DNA from: Triparma columacea
Taxonomy: Eukaryota; Sar; Bolidophyceae; Parmales; Triparmaceae
Direction: 5' to 3'
Length of the DNA: 40,885 nt
NCBI GenBank assembly: GCA_030267965.1
Contig: BRYA01000050.1
Location: 7,534-48,418 of the forward strand
The position numbers were made by a program, and so were the translations under genes. Positions 1 through 10,500 of this stretch are shown here, piece by piece; position 1 is the stretch's first letter, and each line of letters begins with the position of its first letter. The notes beneath the pieces were generated by a model, which searched no databases, was not told the DNA's origin, and worked only from the letters and a program-made list of their open reading frames with translations.

Positions 1-23
1 GGGGGGGGGGGGGGGGGGGGGGG
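1..23. repeat. Poly-G tract at the window edge
   Basis: Twenty-three consecutive G residues begin the window. The reading frame of the adjacent gene runs through them as glycine codons, but such a run at a sequence edge may be an assembly or sequencing artefact. Many shorter G/C homopolymers occur elsewhere, mostly in introns and 5' regions. Confidence 0.6.
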
Positions 24-314
24 AGAAAGCCGGGGATCGAGGAGCTAAAGATGTTCTCGGATAGGCTGGAGGAAGCGCTTAGGCAGAAGGAGGTGTTCAA
101 AGACGTTGAGCATAGGGAGGTCTTCGAACCGCACAGACCGGGGGGGGTTCCTAATCTGGATTTGTCACCGCTGAAGGGAAGGGTGGCAGGAGAGGAAGAG
201 AAGGAGGAGGGCAGCGTCAAGGGGGGAAGGGTTAAGAATAGGTTAAAGAAGGCAATGGAGAGGGGGAAGTTCGAGGAAAGCCTTGATGACGACGATCTAA
301 AGTTTTTCTCGTAA
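3..314 (+). CDS. 3' end of an unidentified acidic/basic charged protein (partial)
   Basis: The frame is open from the window edge to the TAA at 312-314, so this is the C-terminal part of a larger protein whose 5' end lies outside. The first in-frame ATG (51) is probably internal, since the frame continues upstream without a stop. The visible residues are highly charged, with mixed Glu/Lys/Arg stretches, a short Pro/Gly segment (PHRPGGVPNLDLSP) and a C-terminal run of four Asp before KFFS. No domain is recognised. It is convergent with the PLP enzyme gene, with only 28 bases between the two stop codons. Function unknown. Confidence 0.5.
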   Translation, partial: GGGGGGGRKPGIEELKMFSDRLEEALRQKEVFKDVEHREVFEPHRPGGVPNLDLSPLKGRVAGEEEKEEGSVKGGRVKNRLKKAMERGKFEESLDDDDLKFFS

Positions 315-342
315 TGATGTTTTGGAATCCTCCTCATTTTTT

Positions 343-1846
343 TTAGGAGTTTTTCTTCTTTAGAGCGTTAAGCGCTTGTGTGAGGTCGTCTAGTAAATCG
401 TCAACGCCCTCGATTCCAACGCTGAGTCTAATGAGATTCGGGTTGACCCCCTTCTCCCGAGCCTGACGATCAAAGTGAACCGCACGGAAAGGGTTGCGTC
501 AGAGAAATAATAATCATAACAATTTGTTCTTAGCCCATTCTCACCTTTTCCTCGCTTGGGAATCCCATCATTTCAAACGGCACCTCCACCAAGCTCTCCA
601 CGGCACCCAGGCTCTCGGCCATCTTGAATAATTTCAAACCCGAGCAAAAGGAGTGAGTTGAGAGGTGTGATTTCAGTTCGAACGAAACCACGCCCCCCCA
701 TCCAACGTCCAAGTTAACATAGTTTGATATCGAGGGGGGGGGGGGCTGTGACGTCAAGGTCGGGTAGTTCACGCGCTCGATCGTGTCTCCCAAGCTCTTC
801 TCAAGTATGCTCGCGATCCTCGCCGCCGACTCGGACTGCCTCCTCATTCGAATGTCCAGCGTTTTCATGCCCCGGAGGACTTGATAGCAGTCGAAGGGGG
901 AGGGAACCGCGCCCTGGGTGTTCTGGATCCGACGAAGGGCGGACGCTAGATGGGGGTGAAGGGTGGTTACGGAGCCCATTATTACGTCCGAGTGGCCGTT
1001 GATATACTTTTGGGGGGGATGCATTAGATGATGAACATAATGCCGTCAAGCTTTTTTCGTACAAGCTTACCTTGGTTATACTCTCAACTACCATAGAGAC
1101 GGCTCCCCACTCAAGGGGTCGGCAGATGCAGGGGGAGGTTAGGGTGTTGTCTACGATCAGCGTGAGGTTGGGGTTGGAGGAGCAGAGGCTTACGAGAGGT
1201 TGAGGGGAAAGGACGGAGAGGAGGGGGTTCGTCAGAACCTCCGTAAATACGATGAAGTGGGAAGGGGGGGAGGTTATGGAGGACAGCGCAAGCATCTCCT
1301 CGATTATACCGACAGAGGAGGGAGTGTGGAGGTCGACATAGTGCACCTGTTGAAGGCGGCAAGCGAAACGAGGCGGGGCGCACAGAAAGGGTTGGGGCGG
1401 TATGTTAAATGAGGATTGCCTCCCAGTGTTCGTCGCAACCGCCTCACCTCTCTATTCATTCTAGACACCCACACTTCCTCAAGCCACCGAGTTGTTCCGC
1501 CATAGCACTTGGAGGAGCATATAACGCTAATCTTATTTGAGGGTGGGTGGGAGTCGAGGGTTGCGAGGATTGAAGCCTCGATTGCCGCCATTCCCGATGA
1601 GAATACACTTGTAGCAGTTGTGGTATCTTTCGTTGAGGAGGATTGGGGGGAAGGAGAGGGGACGCTGCTATACTCGAGGGATGAGATGGCTGATTCGAGG
1701 GCTGAGCGGGTTGGGTTATCGGTGCGGCCGTAGCTGTAGCTGTCGGGAGAACTATCGTGGATAAAAGTTGAGGAGAGCTCAATCGGGGTATTGACGCCAA
1801 CTGAAGGTGATGATGGAGGGTGAATACAACGAGTGGAGAACGACAT
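343..1846 (-). CDS. Cystathionine gamma-lyase/gamma-synthase family PLP enzyme
   Basis: A Cys/Met-metabolism PLP-dependent enzyme of the transsulfuration pathway, making or breaking cystathionine. Four exons on the minus strand (1448-1846, 1071-1346, 545-1006, 343-462), all joined in phase 0, give 418 residues, close to the family's usual 380-430. The hallmark is ESITK-YINGHSDVIMG, which spans the second intron; Lys225 should form the Schiff base with PLP. An early SYGRTDNPTR matches the conserved substrate/PLP-binding segment, FSSGMAAIEA the phosphate-binding region, and PNLIRLSVGIE the C-terminal active-site Arg motif. Introns are 101, 64 and 82 nt, with GTGAG or GTAAG donors. No organelle presequence is evident. 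Sequence alone does not separate gamma-lyase from gamma-synthase or methionine gamma-lyase. It diverges from MED4, sharing a 236-bp upstream region. Confidence 0.9.
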
Positions 1847-2082
1847 GGTGCGAGAAGATAGAAGCTTTAAGGGAGTGACACGTATTGAGGAATATGATAG
1901 GAAAGAGAGAAAGCTTTTTTATCCCACTTTTTATTGTGGTCCAGAAAACATTCCCAAGGGCTCGTACACTAATTTTTCGTCCCTCCACCTTTCGAATAAG
2001 TCTAAATCCCGAGAGACCCCCTCCAATTTCCCTCATCTCCTCCCACAACCCTCTCCCACTCAAGTGTTTATGAACCGGGGCG
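1847..2082. promoter_or_regulatory. Divergent promoter region between the PLP enzyme and MED4
   Basis: These 236 bases separate the start codons of two divergently transcribed genes and must hold both 5' UTRs and promoters. A pyrimidine-rich stretch precedes the MED4 ATG. No TATA box or other known element could be identified with confidence. Confidence 0.4.
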
Positions 2083-2911
2083 ATGAGTGATGCTGACATA
2101 TTGACTCTGACGCGCCTTAACGCCAAGTTGAACAAACTAGTGGGATTATCTTATAATGCTGTCTCTCCTCCTGGGATTTTGAATCGAATAAGCATTAATC
2201 CAGACGATGAGGTCCAATCATCCGATGGTGCTCCCACCACTGTCCCTCTGCACACCATCCTGGACTCCGCTGCCGCCCTGTCGGGCACCATGTGCGCCCC
2301 CCCTTCCTGGGTGACGGGCGCCCCCATCGTCGGCTTCTCCCCTCCTGCCCCCTACGCTCATGAGATCAGGAACGGGGTACTGAACAGGCTGGAGAGGGAG
2401 AGAGCAGTGGGGGAGTTCATGAGGAGGAAGGCGGAGGAGGAGGGGAGGAGGAGGAAGATGGAGGGGGCGGTGGATGATGGGCCGGGGGGGAAGAGGGTCA
2501 AGGTGGAGGTTAAGGAGGTGAGCGGTGGGGGGGGGAGTGTAGCGAGGACTTACACATACATAAACCGACGACAGCTTCGTCCATAGATACCGACCCGTAA
2601 CGCTTCTGCGTGCCAGCACCTCCTGTTTGAGCCCTCACCGTTACATACACCATACACTAACCCTCTGCTATTCGCTTCGATCGCTGCCGCAGTATAAGGA
2701 AGGTGAGATCAAGCTGAGTGAGGCGGACATGAAAATGTTAGAGAAGCTGAAAAAGGAGAAGCAGCTCAAGAAGGAAGCGAAGAGGAAGGCGAAAGCCGAG
2801 AAGGCCAAGAAGAAGGGGAAGGAGGGCGGAAAGAAAACGACCCAGGCGAAGAAAGCAAAACCAAAGAGCAAGAATGAAGACATGGACATGAACCTAAGCG
2901 ATTCAGATTGA
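2083..2911 (+). CDS. MED4: Mediator complex subunit 4-like protein
   Basis: A probable MED4, a middle-module subunit of the Mediator coactivator that bridges transcription factors and RNA polymerase II in the nucleus. Exons 2083-2517 and 2693-2911 join in phase 0 to 217 residues. The family signature is clear: a helix ending VPLHTILDSAAALSGT, then APPSWV-GAP and FSPPAPYAHEIRNGVL, matching the MED4 pattern of IL-YA-RIS, a Pro/Trp turn and FRPPAP-EE-R-G-L. The C-terminus is a Lys-rich helix ending in an acidic MNLSDSD. The protein is shorter than animal MED4 (about 270), because the N-terminal coiled-coil is brief. The intron (2518-2692) has a CTAAC branch motif and TCGCTTCG just before the CAG. 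Start chosen at the first ATG of the frame. Confidence 0.75.
2656..2692 (+). promoter_or_regulatory. Intron 3' end with CTAAC and TCGCTTCG motif
   Basis: CTAAC is followed by TCGCTTCG (2672-2679) and then CCGCAG at the MED4 3' splice site. The octamer takes the place of an ordinary polypyrimidine tract. The same order recurs in introns of other genes in this window. Confidence 0.55.
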
Positions 2912-2970
2912 CAATTTGAATTACTACATACTTTACAGTTAGTGGCATTATCCTCGCGCTCATTCTCTCC

Positions 2971-4157
2971 CTAAACCCCCGCGAAAGCTGCGACTCTCTG
3001 CTGGATGCTCTCGAAACTCATGAAGATGACCCCCTGTCCCGGCACCACCCTGCTCAGCCTCGGCACCACCCCGGCGTAGAACGCCCCGAACCCCTCGTTC
3101 TTCATTATCTGCGCGAAGCAGTCTGCGGTTGACTGCAGCGAGCGAAGCGAATCGCGGGAACGGTTACGATCATGTGTTAGAATGGTGCGTTGAGGCCATC
3201 GGGGCAAGTAAGAAGATTGGGTGTTATGACTTGCGCCACGTAGTGCTGTTTTCGCAACGATCTATAACCTCTCGTCCCCGCTCTCACCTTGTACTGGCTC
3301 GCTTTCAACCCCTGCATCCTGGTCTTGACGACGTCGAAGGGGTTGTTGCCGAGGGTGCTGAAGCAACCGGCTGACATGCCCCCAACGAGGGAGAGGAGGG
3401 GGGTCATGGGCTTCTCCCCGTTGTTGGTTACATACCCCTTGTACTCGTTGAAGAACATGAACCTGAGACCCTGGTTGCTCCCCTGCTTCAGGGCCGTCGC
3501 GCCGGCGCCCTGGTAGACCCCGGCAAGGCCCTCATTCTTCATGATGTGCTTGAAGGTGTCAATGAAGGACTTGTTGAGGTCGATGCACTTTGTCTTTACG
3601 GTCTCGACAGGCGCAACGATTATCAGGGCTTCGGAGACCCCGGCGCCGAGGCCGGCGACGAAGTTCTTCCCGGGGGTCAGCTTGCCATCTGCATCCTTAA
3701 GGCGACCCTTGATCTGGGCATTAAGGCCAAATCTGATCCCAGCCTTCGGCATACTGCCGATCAGGGTCGGGGCTAGCCCCCTGTAAAGGCCCAGGAACCC
3801 GTTATTCTTCACCGTCCAGGTGAGCCCGGAAACCATCCCGTTGTAGGGGAGGGGGGAGGCCTTTGACGAAAGCTGAAGCTGGGTCTTTATGAATTCCATC
3901 GGCCACACGACCATGGTTTCGATACCACCGGCAATCATGCCAGAGCAGAGAGGTACCCTGTGAGGGGAAGGAGGGGGAGGAGGGGGTTAAGGTGGAAGTG
4001 AGGAATGATGACGAGCACTTGCCTTCCGTCGATTGGGGTGATGAAAAAATGGGAATGAGGAGAACGAAGGACAATAGAAGGTGATATAGAGATAGATATA
4101 ACTGATTGTCTTGGAGAGAACGCACCAGAAAGGGAGCTGCTTCTTCTGCTCAACCAT
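2971..4157 (-). CDS. Mitochondrial tricarboxylate (citrate) carrier, SLC25A1-like
   Basis: A mitochondrial carrier family protein of the inner membrane, most like the citrate/tricarboxylate transporter that exchanges citrate for malate. Three exons on the minus strand (4126-4157, 3288-3957, 2971-3132) give 287 residues, the normal carrier length. The 11-codon first exon (MVEQKKQLPF + split Trp) was found by matching frame and a GTGCG donor. Three repeats are visible with signatures PMEFIKT, PVETVKT and PFDVVKT. KTQLQL after the first signature, and GMIAGGIE before it, are typical of the citrate carrier subfamily. The third repeat ends PRLSRVVPGQGVIFMSFE. The second intron ends in a perfect ATTCGCTTCGCTC copy of the intron motif. 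The gene is convergent with MED4 (59 bp between stops) and divergent from the kinase gene. Confidence 0.9.
3133..3180 (-). promoter_or_regulatory. Intron 3' end with CTAAC and TCGCTTCGCTC motif
   Basis: On the minus strand a CTAAC (3176-3180) precedes TCGCTTCG (complement of 3143-3150) and the CTGCAG 3' splice site of the citrate-carrier gene. It shows the same order of elements as in MED4 and the kinase gene. Confidence 0.5.
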
Positions 4158-4506
4158 AATGCTTGTTGGGGTTGGGCAAAAAAAAGTGCAACAACACCTC
4201 TCAAGTGCAATTTCCAGATACTATACTACGAGCGAGTTCTTATTGTGAAAGTATCAACCCTATCTATCTGTGTCGTCCTGTAAGGGTCAAAAAGTGGTTG
4301 CGCAAAACCTTAAAACTTTCTTCCTAATTCTACCAAAGCGCTCGGTGGGTGTTTCTGTCTTTGGGGATTTTGGGGCTCTGATCGGCGTGTTTTCTGTGTA
4401 ATCTCGAAGTCATTTGCGAGGTTAGCGAGGTCATTAAGGAAGAAAGAGACTAGCCTCGGAGGGGAGGTCGTTAGCAAGCACAAAAAGGTTGAGAAGAGGG
4501 TGGAAG
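4158..4506. promoter_or_regulatory. Divergent promoter region, citrate carrier / DCD-kinase
   Basis: A 349-bp non-coding stretch between divergent start codons. It contains an AT-rich segment next to the carrier and a GGTTGCGCAAAACC palindrome-like stretch near 4296. Downstream, near 4338, lies a GCGCTCGGTGGGTGT element that resembles one upstream of the hydrolase at 23602. No ORF, tRNA or repeat is seen. Confidence 0.4.
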
Positions 4507-7500
4507 ATGGCGGCTCCTGCTTTTGTTTACCTCTGCAACGACATGACAGAGCCTGTATGCCTTGAGAATAAGGTATTTGGAGGAAGTGACGCGTACCCTG
4601 ACCTCAGACCAGGCACTATCCTCTACCTGATGAACTTCCAATCCAAGACTTTGAAGGGCCCATTTTGTGCCGAGACCTCTGTGGGACTTATCGATCGTTC
4701 GCTCTTCGGGAAGAAGTTCGTGAAGCAGGTGAGAATTTGGGCTGTGGTTGTGTCGCCTTGTTTGGGCTAGGGGTGTTTGTGGTGTGTGCTCACACAAGGG
4801 TCCCACTCGTAGGTCCGCATCAAGAAGCTGCTCGACGATTACGACGTCATAACGATGGATTCCACCGACCGCAAGGTCTTCGCCATTCTCAAGGGGCGGG
4901 GTGGAAGGTTGTCGCCAGACAAAGCGGAGAAGTTGTTCAATCTCTTCTTTGAGCGCTTGGGAGACGCTGTCCCTACGAGGGACCCGGAGCTGAGCAGCTT
5001 GGGCGCGTCTTCGAGGGCACCACCACCACAACCAACGCCACCGCAACCAACGCCACCGCAACCAACGCCACCGCAACCGCAACCAACGCCACCGCAACTA
5101 ACTCCGCCACCTCAATTAATTCCGCCACCGCAAGCACCACAACAACCAACGCCACAACCACCAACGCCACCACAACAATCAACGCCACCAAAACAACCAA
5201 CGCCACCACAACAGACCGATGAAATACAGCGTCTTATGGCAGAGAATAAACGGTTGAAAGGATTGTTAGCACAACCAACGCCAATGCAACAGATGCCACA
5301 GTACCAGCCGCCACAGTACACCCAGCAGCACCAGCCTTCAATGCAACATCCACCACATTTCCAACCCCGGAAGTACCCAACACAGTACCGCCCCCCCCCT
5401 CAATACATCCAACGACACCCTCCTCAGCAATTTGCGCCGCCGCAGCACATCCAGCACCACACTCCTCCTCCTCAGTTAGTTCAGAATCAGTACTTTCAGC
5501 AGCAGCCCCCCAACCAACAATTACAAAAGCAGGTCCCACAGCCAAGAGTGCTATCACCCGACGCCGCCCTCTTTCACCCAACTCCAACCAAACCGAGCCT
5601 CAAAGAGACCAAACCGAGCCTCAAAGAGGACATGGCGAAACCCTACCGCCCTCCCCCTGAATCTCAGCTCGATTCGCACGGTTCTCGCGAGCCGAGCGTT
5701 ACGATGTCTAGTCTCAAAGAGGACATGGCGAAACCCTACCGCCCTCCCCCTGAATCTCAGCGCGATTCGCACGGTTCTCGCGAGCCGAGCGTTACGATGT
5801 CTAGTCTCAAAGAGGACATGGCGAAACCCTACCGCCCTCCCCCTGAATCTCAGCGCGATTCGCACGGTTCTCGCGAGCCGAGCGTTGTGATGTCTAGTCT
5901 CAGCGAATCGAGCACCCAGTCGAGCCTCCAATCGAGCCTCCTTTCAACCAGCGGTCTCCACATAGGAGATGAGGTCCCGAACACAAAATATAGCAACACG
6001 CCGACTGAACTTGTCTCATCTCTCGTCGACAACCAGCATTCCTTGCAGAGGAAGAAAGAGCGCAAGTGCACCAACAACGAGGTGAAGGTGAGAAGGAGCG
6101 AGGAGCGAAGCAGCGACGAGCTAATAACTAACTGAGGCCATGACTCTCACCCGTCTTCCCCCCGCGCCCCCTTTCACGATTCGCTTCGGTCATCACAGAA
6201 GATTCGCAAGTCCGGGAAGAAGACTCGCGCCAAGAACGACCCACTTACTGGTGCCTTGAGGTGGAAATATCAGTACGAATTCCCTAACAAAAGAGTCGGG
6301 GCAGTCATCGTCGACGAGAACGACAGGGCTATGAAGACCGTGCTCTGGGAGGGCGAGGTAAGAAGAAGTTATGCGAGGGAGGTAGTGCGATTGTAGTGAC
6401 GATGAAGGTTTTTGAAACCCTTGTTGCGGCTCGCTTCGCTCACAGTAATAATTCTCACCCAATCCCTCACGACTCGCTTCACTCGTCGTTGCTACGCTCG
6501 TCGCAGTTCCGCGGAGGTATCCTCGCCAACAAGTCGACGAAGGCTGACGATAGCCTCCCCGTGGGCTACGTCTTTGTGGTGGACACGGCTACAGAACGAG
6601 CTTTCAATAAGAACCTCACCTTCGGCGTAAAGAAGTTTCATGAAGACGACTACGACGGAATCAAGCCGGGGCATTTCGGGTATATGTACAACTACGAGCG
6701 CTACGCCCTTTCAGGCCCCTACAAGTGCACAACAAAAATAAAATCTAATCTCATGAAGCCTACAGGGGTCTTCAAGAAGCTGCCACTCCAGCTCCGTGTC
6801 GAGATGATCGGCGCTCCCCCCGCTCCGGAGCTCGAGCTCCGCAACGCTCTCACATACATGAACCAAGGAGCTGCTCTCGTCCAGGGGGAAGCTCAGTTGA
6901 AGAAGATCAAACGTGGGATGATCGGAGAGGGAGCGCACCAAAAGCTTCACGATATGCTGGTTGAGTTCGGGAGAGTTGAGGGCAGGTGAGAAAAGACAAA
7001 AATGAAACCAGCGCTGAGACAACGATGGCCCGGCGGAGGGGCACAAAGGGCACCTTAGTTTATCCACTAACGTTGTCCCCTTCGCGACTCGCTTCTCAGT
7101 ACGATGCGGCTGAACGCTAAGCTTGACGCCAAGGAGACGTTGGCACGGAGGGACCAGGCATCCAAAATTCGTGCTGAGGGGGAAAGACTCGAGAAGGTTC
7201 GGGTCGAGAAAGAGGCGACGAGGGCGAAGGAAGAGGCCGCCAAGGCCAAGAGGGCGGAGGAGGAGGCCAAAGTCTCAAACGATTTGAACGAGGCGCGCAA
7301 CAAATGGAAAATTGATGGGCTTCCCCCTCTCAACGCATGCCCACTCGAAAATTTCGTTCAGCTCGTCGCGGAGTACCCCACATCCGTTCAGACTCTAACG
7401 CTGAAGACCGTAGAATTCTACGTCGCCGTTCTCGACGGGATAGTGAAAGAAGGGAAGAGCGTCCGTGGCGAGTTGCGTCGACAGGTAAGAATTGACAAGA

Positions 7501-10500
7501 AGAAGAAATGAGTGGCAGAAAGGCAGTAAAAGATTAAGAGATAAATTAACACAACCCATTCCTCGACCTGCTTCCCTCGTTACACCAGTGCAAGAAAAGA
7601 CTTCGAGCTAAGGTTCCCTACGACCACGAGTCCCCGGTCTTTCATGCAGACCAGGAGAGGATGTCAGCAAAGAAGGCAGAGATGAAGGCTGTAGGAATCA
7701 ATTCTGAATCAGTCGAGGCAACCTCATCACCAACAAACTCCGTGCCGCCGCCACCACCACCTCCAACAGAACAAGTCATGTCTCCGACAAACCAAATTCC
7801 CACAAACACTCTGACTTTCAACCAGCGGAAGCAGAGATTGAAACGTAGCGTCGGTGAGGAAGAGCTTGGCTATTGGGAAGAACTCCAGTCAACATACCGA
7901 AAAACAGGTGACTGTCTCGTGCATTACTTGTTCTGTATAGATGCATCAAAGAGTATGGATTCCTGCGACTGTGTTTGGGAAGCCTCAGATGATCCCTTTC
8001 TCTCAAAGATCACCAACAACATCTACAGACCAGGATCCAAAATCTCGAGGCTTGAGAGCGCCCGAAACTCCATTCTATCGTTCGTCTACGATAAGGTAAG
8101 ATTCGACAAGAATTGAAAGAACTATGCGAAGGAGACCAGTCTAACCTTTGGCCGTCGCTTCGCTCCTGCTTCCGTTCGCTCGTCGCAGCTGAACGACGAG
8201 TTCGACCACTTTGAGACCCAGTTCTGCTCCGTCATAGTTTTCGAGGCAGGTACTGCTCGGACCATAATCTCTGATGCCCACGTTGCTTCATCAGTAACGT
8301 TCAACATGGTTCTGGAAAAGGTGAACAAGAACAGAGGTGGTAGTGGAGACTATCTCCCAGCCTTCGAGATGATCTCTTCACTTGTCCAGCACATGAGAGG
8401 CAGTAACGTGGGGTTGTACTTCCTAAGCGACGGAGCTCCGTCGGATCGAATAGAGCCCGGTGAGGGTAGTGTCGCCAAGAGGCAGTATGAGTTGATCAGC
8501 GACTACGTCAAGGGTATGGCGGAAATGTTTGGCCCGAGATTAACCTATTCCCTCAATCTCCTCGGTGACACTTCCATCGAAACTCTCAATTGGCTGAGGT
8601 CTCAACGCCGTAACCTGATCAAACTTGGAGGCGATGACCTCGAAGATGCTCTCAAGGCGCTAGAGCTGCTGGAGGACGAGGAAATTTCCGTCGTCGAGAG
8701 GATCGACAAAGAGTTGTCGAGCTACCGCTGCACAGGCTTGATGTCTGCAGTCAGTGCCTCCTCCGCATCGATGTCAGCGTCTATGACGTCCTTCAGTAAG
8801 CTAACGGAGGTGAAGGACGACGCAAAGACAGCGCCCAGCACCAAGGCCGAGAAGATCATCAGATGGGAGAAAAAGGTGAAGTGGGCGAGCGAAGCCGCGA
8901 TCGGCGATTAGCGAAGGGGCGCAGGTATGAGTACGTTACGTAAATCTAACCTCCTTCGGTCGTCGCTTCGCTCCTCCCTCTCAGGACGGTAACGTTTGGG
9001 CCCACACCGAAGAGCAATGGGAGTACTTTGAGATAGATGATGTCGACCTATACCGCTACAATCCCAATTCCGATACCTTCTCCCTCGATGCTGAGTCATC
9101 CTCGCTCTGGCCCAAAGCAACCCATGTGGGGTGGAAGAAGGCTGTTTGGAGTCAAGGTGCTGAGCGAAACGTCCATCGCGTGATGGAGGTGAGGGGACAG
9201 TTCTTAATCAATGAATTTGCTCGGGAGGCCTTTGAGCGTTATGAGGAGTCGCCCACGAGGCTCGTTGCCAAGGAGAGTAGAAACACGGGACCTGACATGC
9301 ACCTCGAAACGCTCGAATACGTCCAAGATTTTGTTCGGACTCAGAGCCGCGCCGGTACGTTAGCTAGCGAATTCGTCAAGGTTCTCGACGGCGATGCCTC
9401 GCTTGCCGACGTCCCCAGACTGCACTTTCTTGAAGCCTTTACCTTCAAAATTGGCAACAGAACCATCCTAGTAGAGGAGTTCATTGTGGAAAAGTACAAA
9501 AAATGGATCCTCAATGTTGGACGGGGCGAGAAGAACAAGGGAAAGGGGGGCTTGGAGAAGTATAAGGAGAGGCTAGAGGCTAAGAACCTTGCAATGCCTC
9601 TCAAGGCCAGCCCAGCGATAAATCCGGGAACCATGTTTAGCCTCGGTCACATCATTGAGGAGGGTGACGAAGATGAAGAGGACTCGTCATCGGATGAGTC
9701 CGATGAAACCACTCGCGCGCCATCTGCACCAACAACTGGTAATGATAATCGAGAGCCCGAGGATGTTCTTTCTACGTTTATGCACTGGACATATCTCCAC
9801 ACCGGAAAAGATGAGCTTGTTTGCGATATACAGGGCGGTTTCTCTGAGAGTTCGAATTTCTTCCATCTTACCGACCCTGCTATTCACCACTCCTCCAGGA
9901 AAAACAGGAGAGGCCGAACAGATCACGGCAACAAGGGAATTCGAAGCGTCATGGACGCGCATCAGTGCAATTGGCTTTGCCGTCACCTCCATCTTCCTGA
10001 ATACGTTGAGCTCAAGGGGAGAAAAATTGTTTTCCTCGCGGAGGACTTGGATCAACAACGCAAGAGAGACACCCGGTACAGAGAGTCCTACCTTACGACC
10101 GAGGTAACCGTCAGGGTGAAATGCAAGGAACTGGGGGCCAAGTACGTGGAAGGCGGGGTTCCAACGGAAGGGATCACCGATTATGTCGTCGTTTCCAAGG
10201 CCGTCCCTGCGAGCGAGCAGAATCCTTGCTTTCGTTACATTCAACTGCATGACTTCAACGCTTTCCACCGGAAGGAGATGGAAGCCCTGAAAGTAGCTCA
10301 AAGCGAGAAGGACGAGAGGAACTTCGTGGCAGGCATCGCAGAGAAGCGTCAACATCTAATCCGCCAGATCTCTGACCTACTTCTGCTCACAAATATTACC
10401 GACATGGATGATGCTGAAAAATGTCGATTTCGCGAGTGGCTAATTAGGGTGACCGCAGAAGCCGTGCCGGGCCTTCTCGAGAGATTACTGCTCGAACACA

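Noticed and set aside
4471..5587. Several minus-strand ORFs opposite the Pro/Gln repeats
   Set aside because: Val/Ala/Gly or Trp/Arg monotony caused by reading the CCA/CAA repeats backwards.
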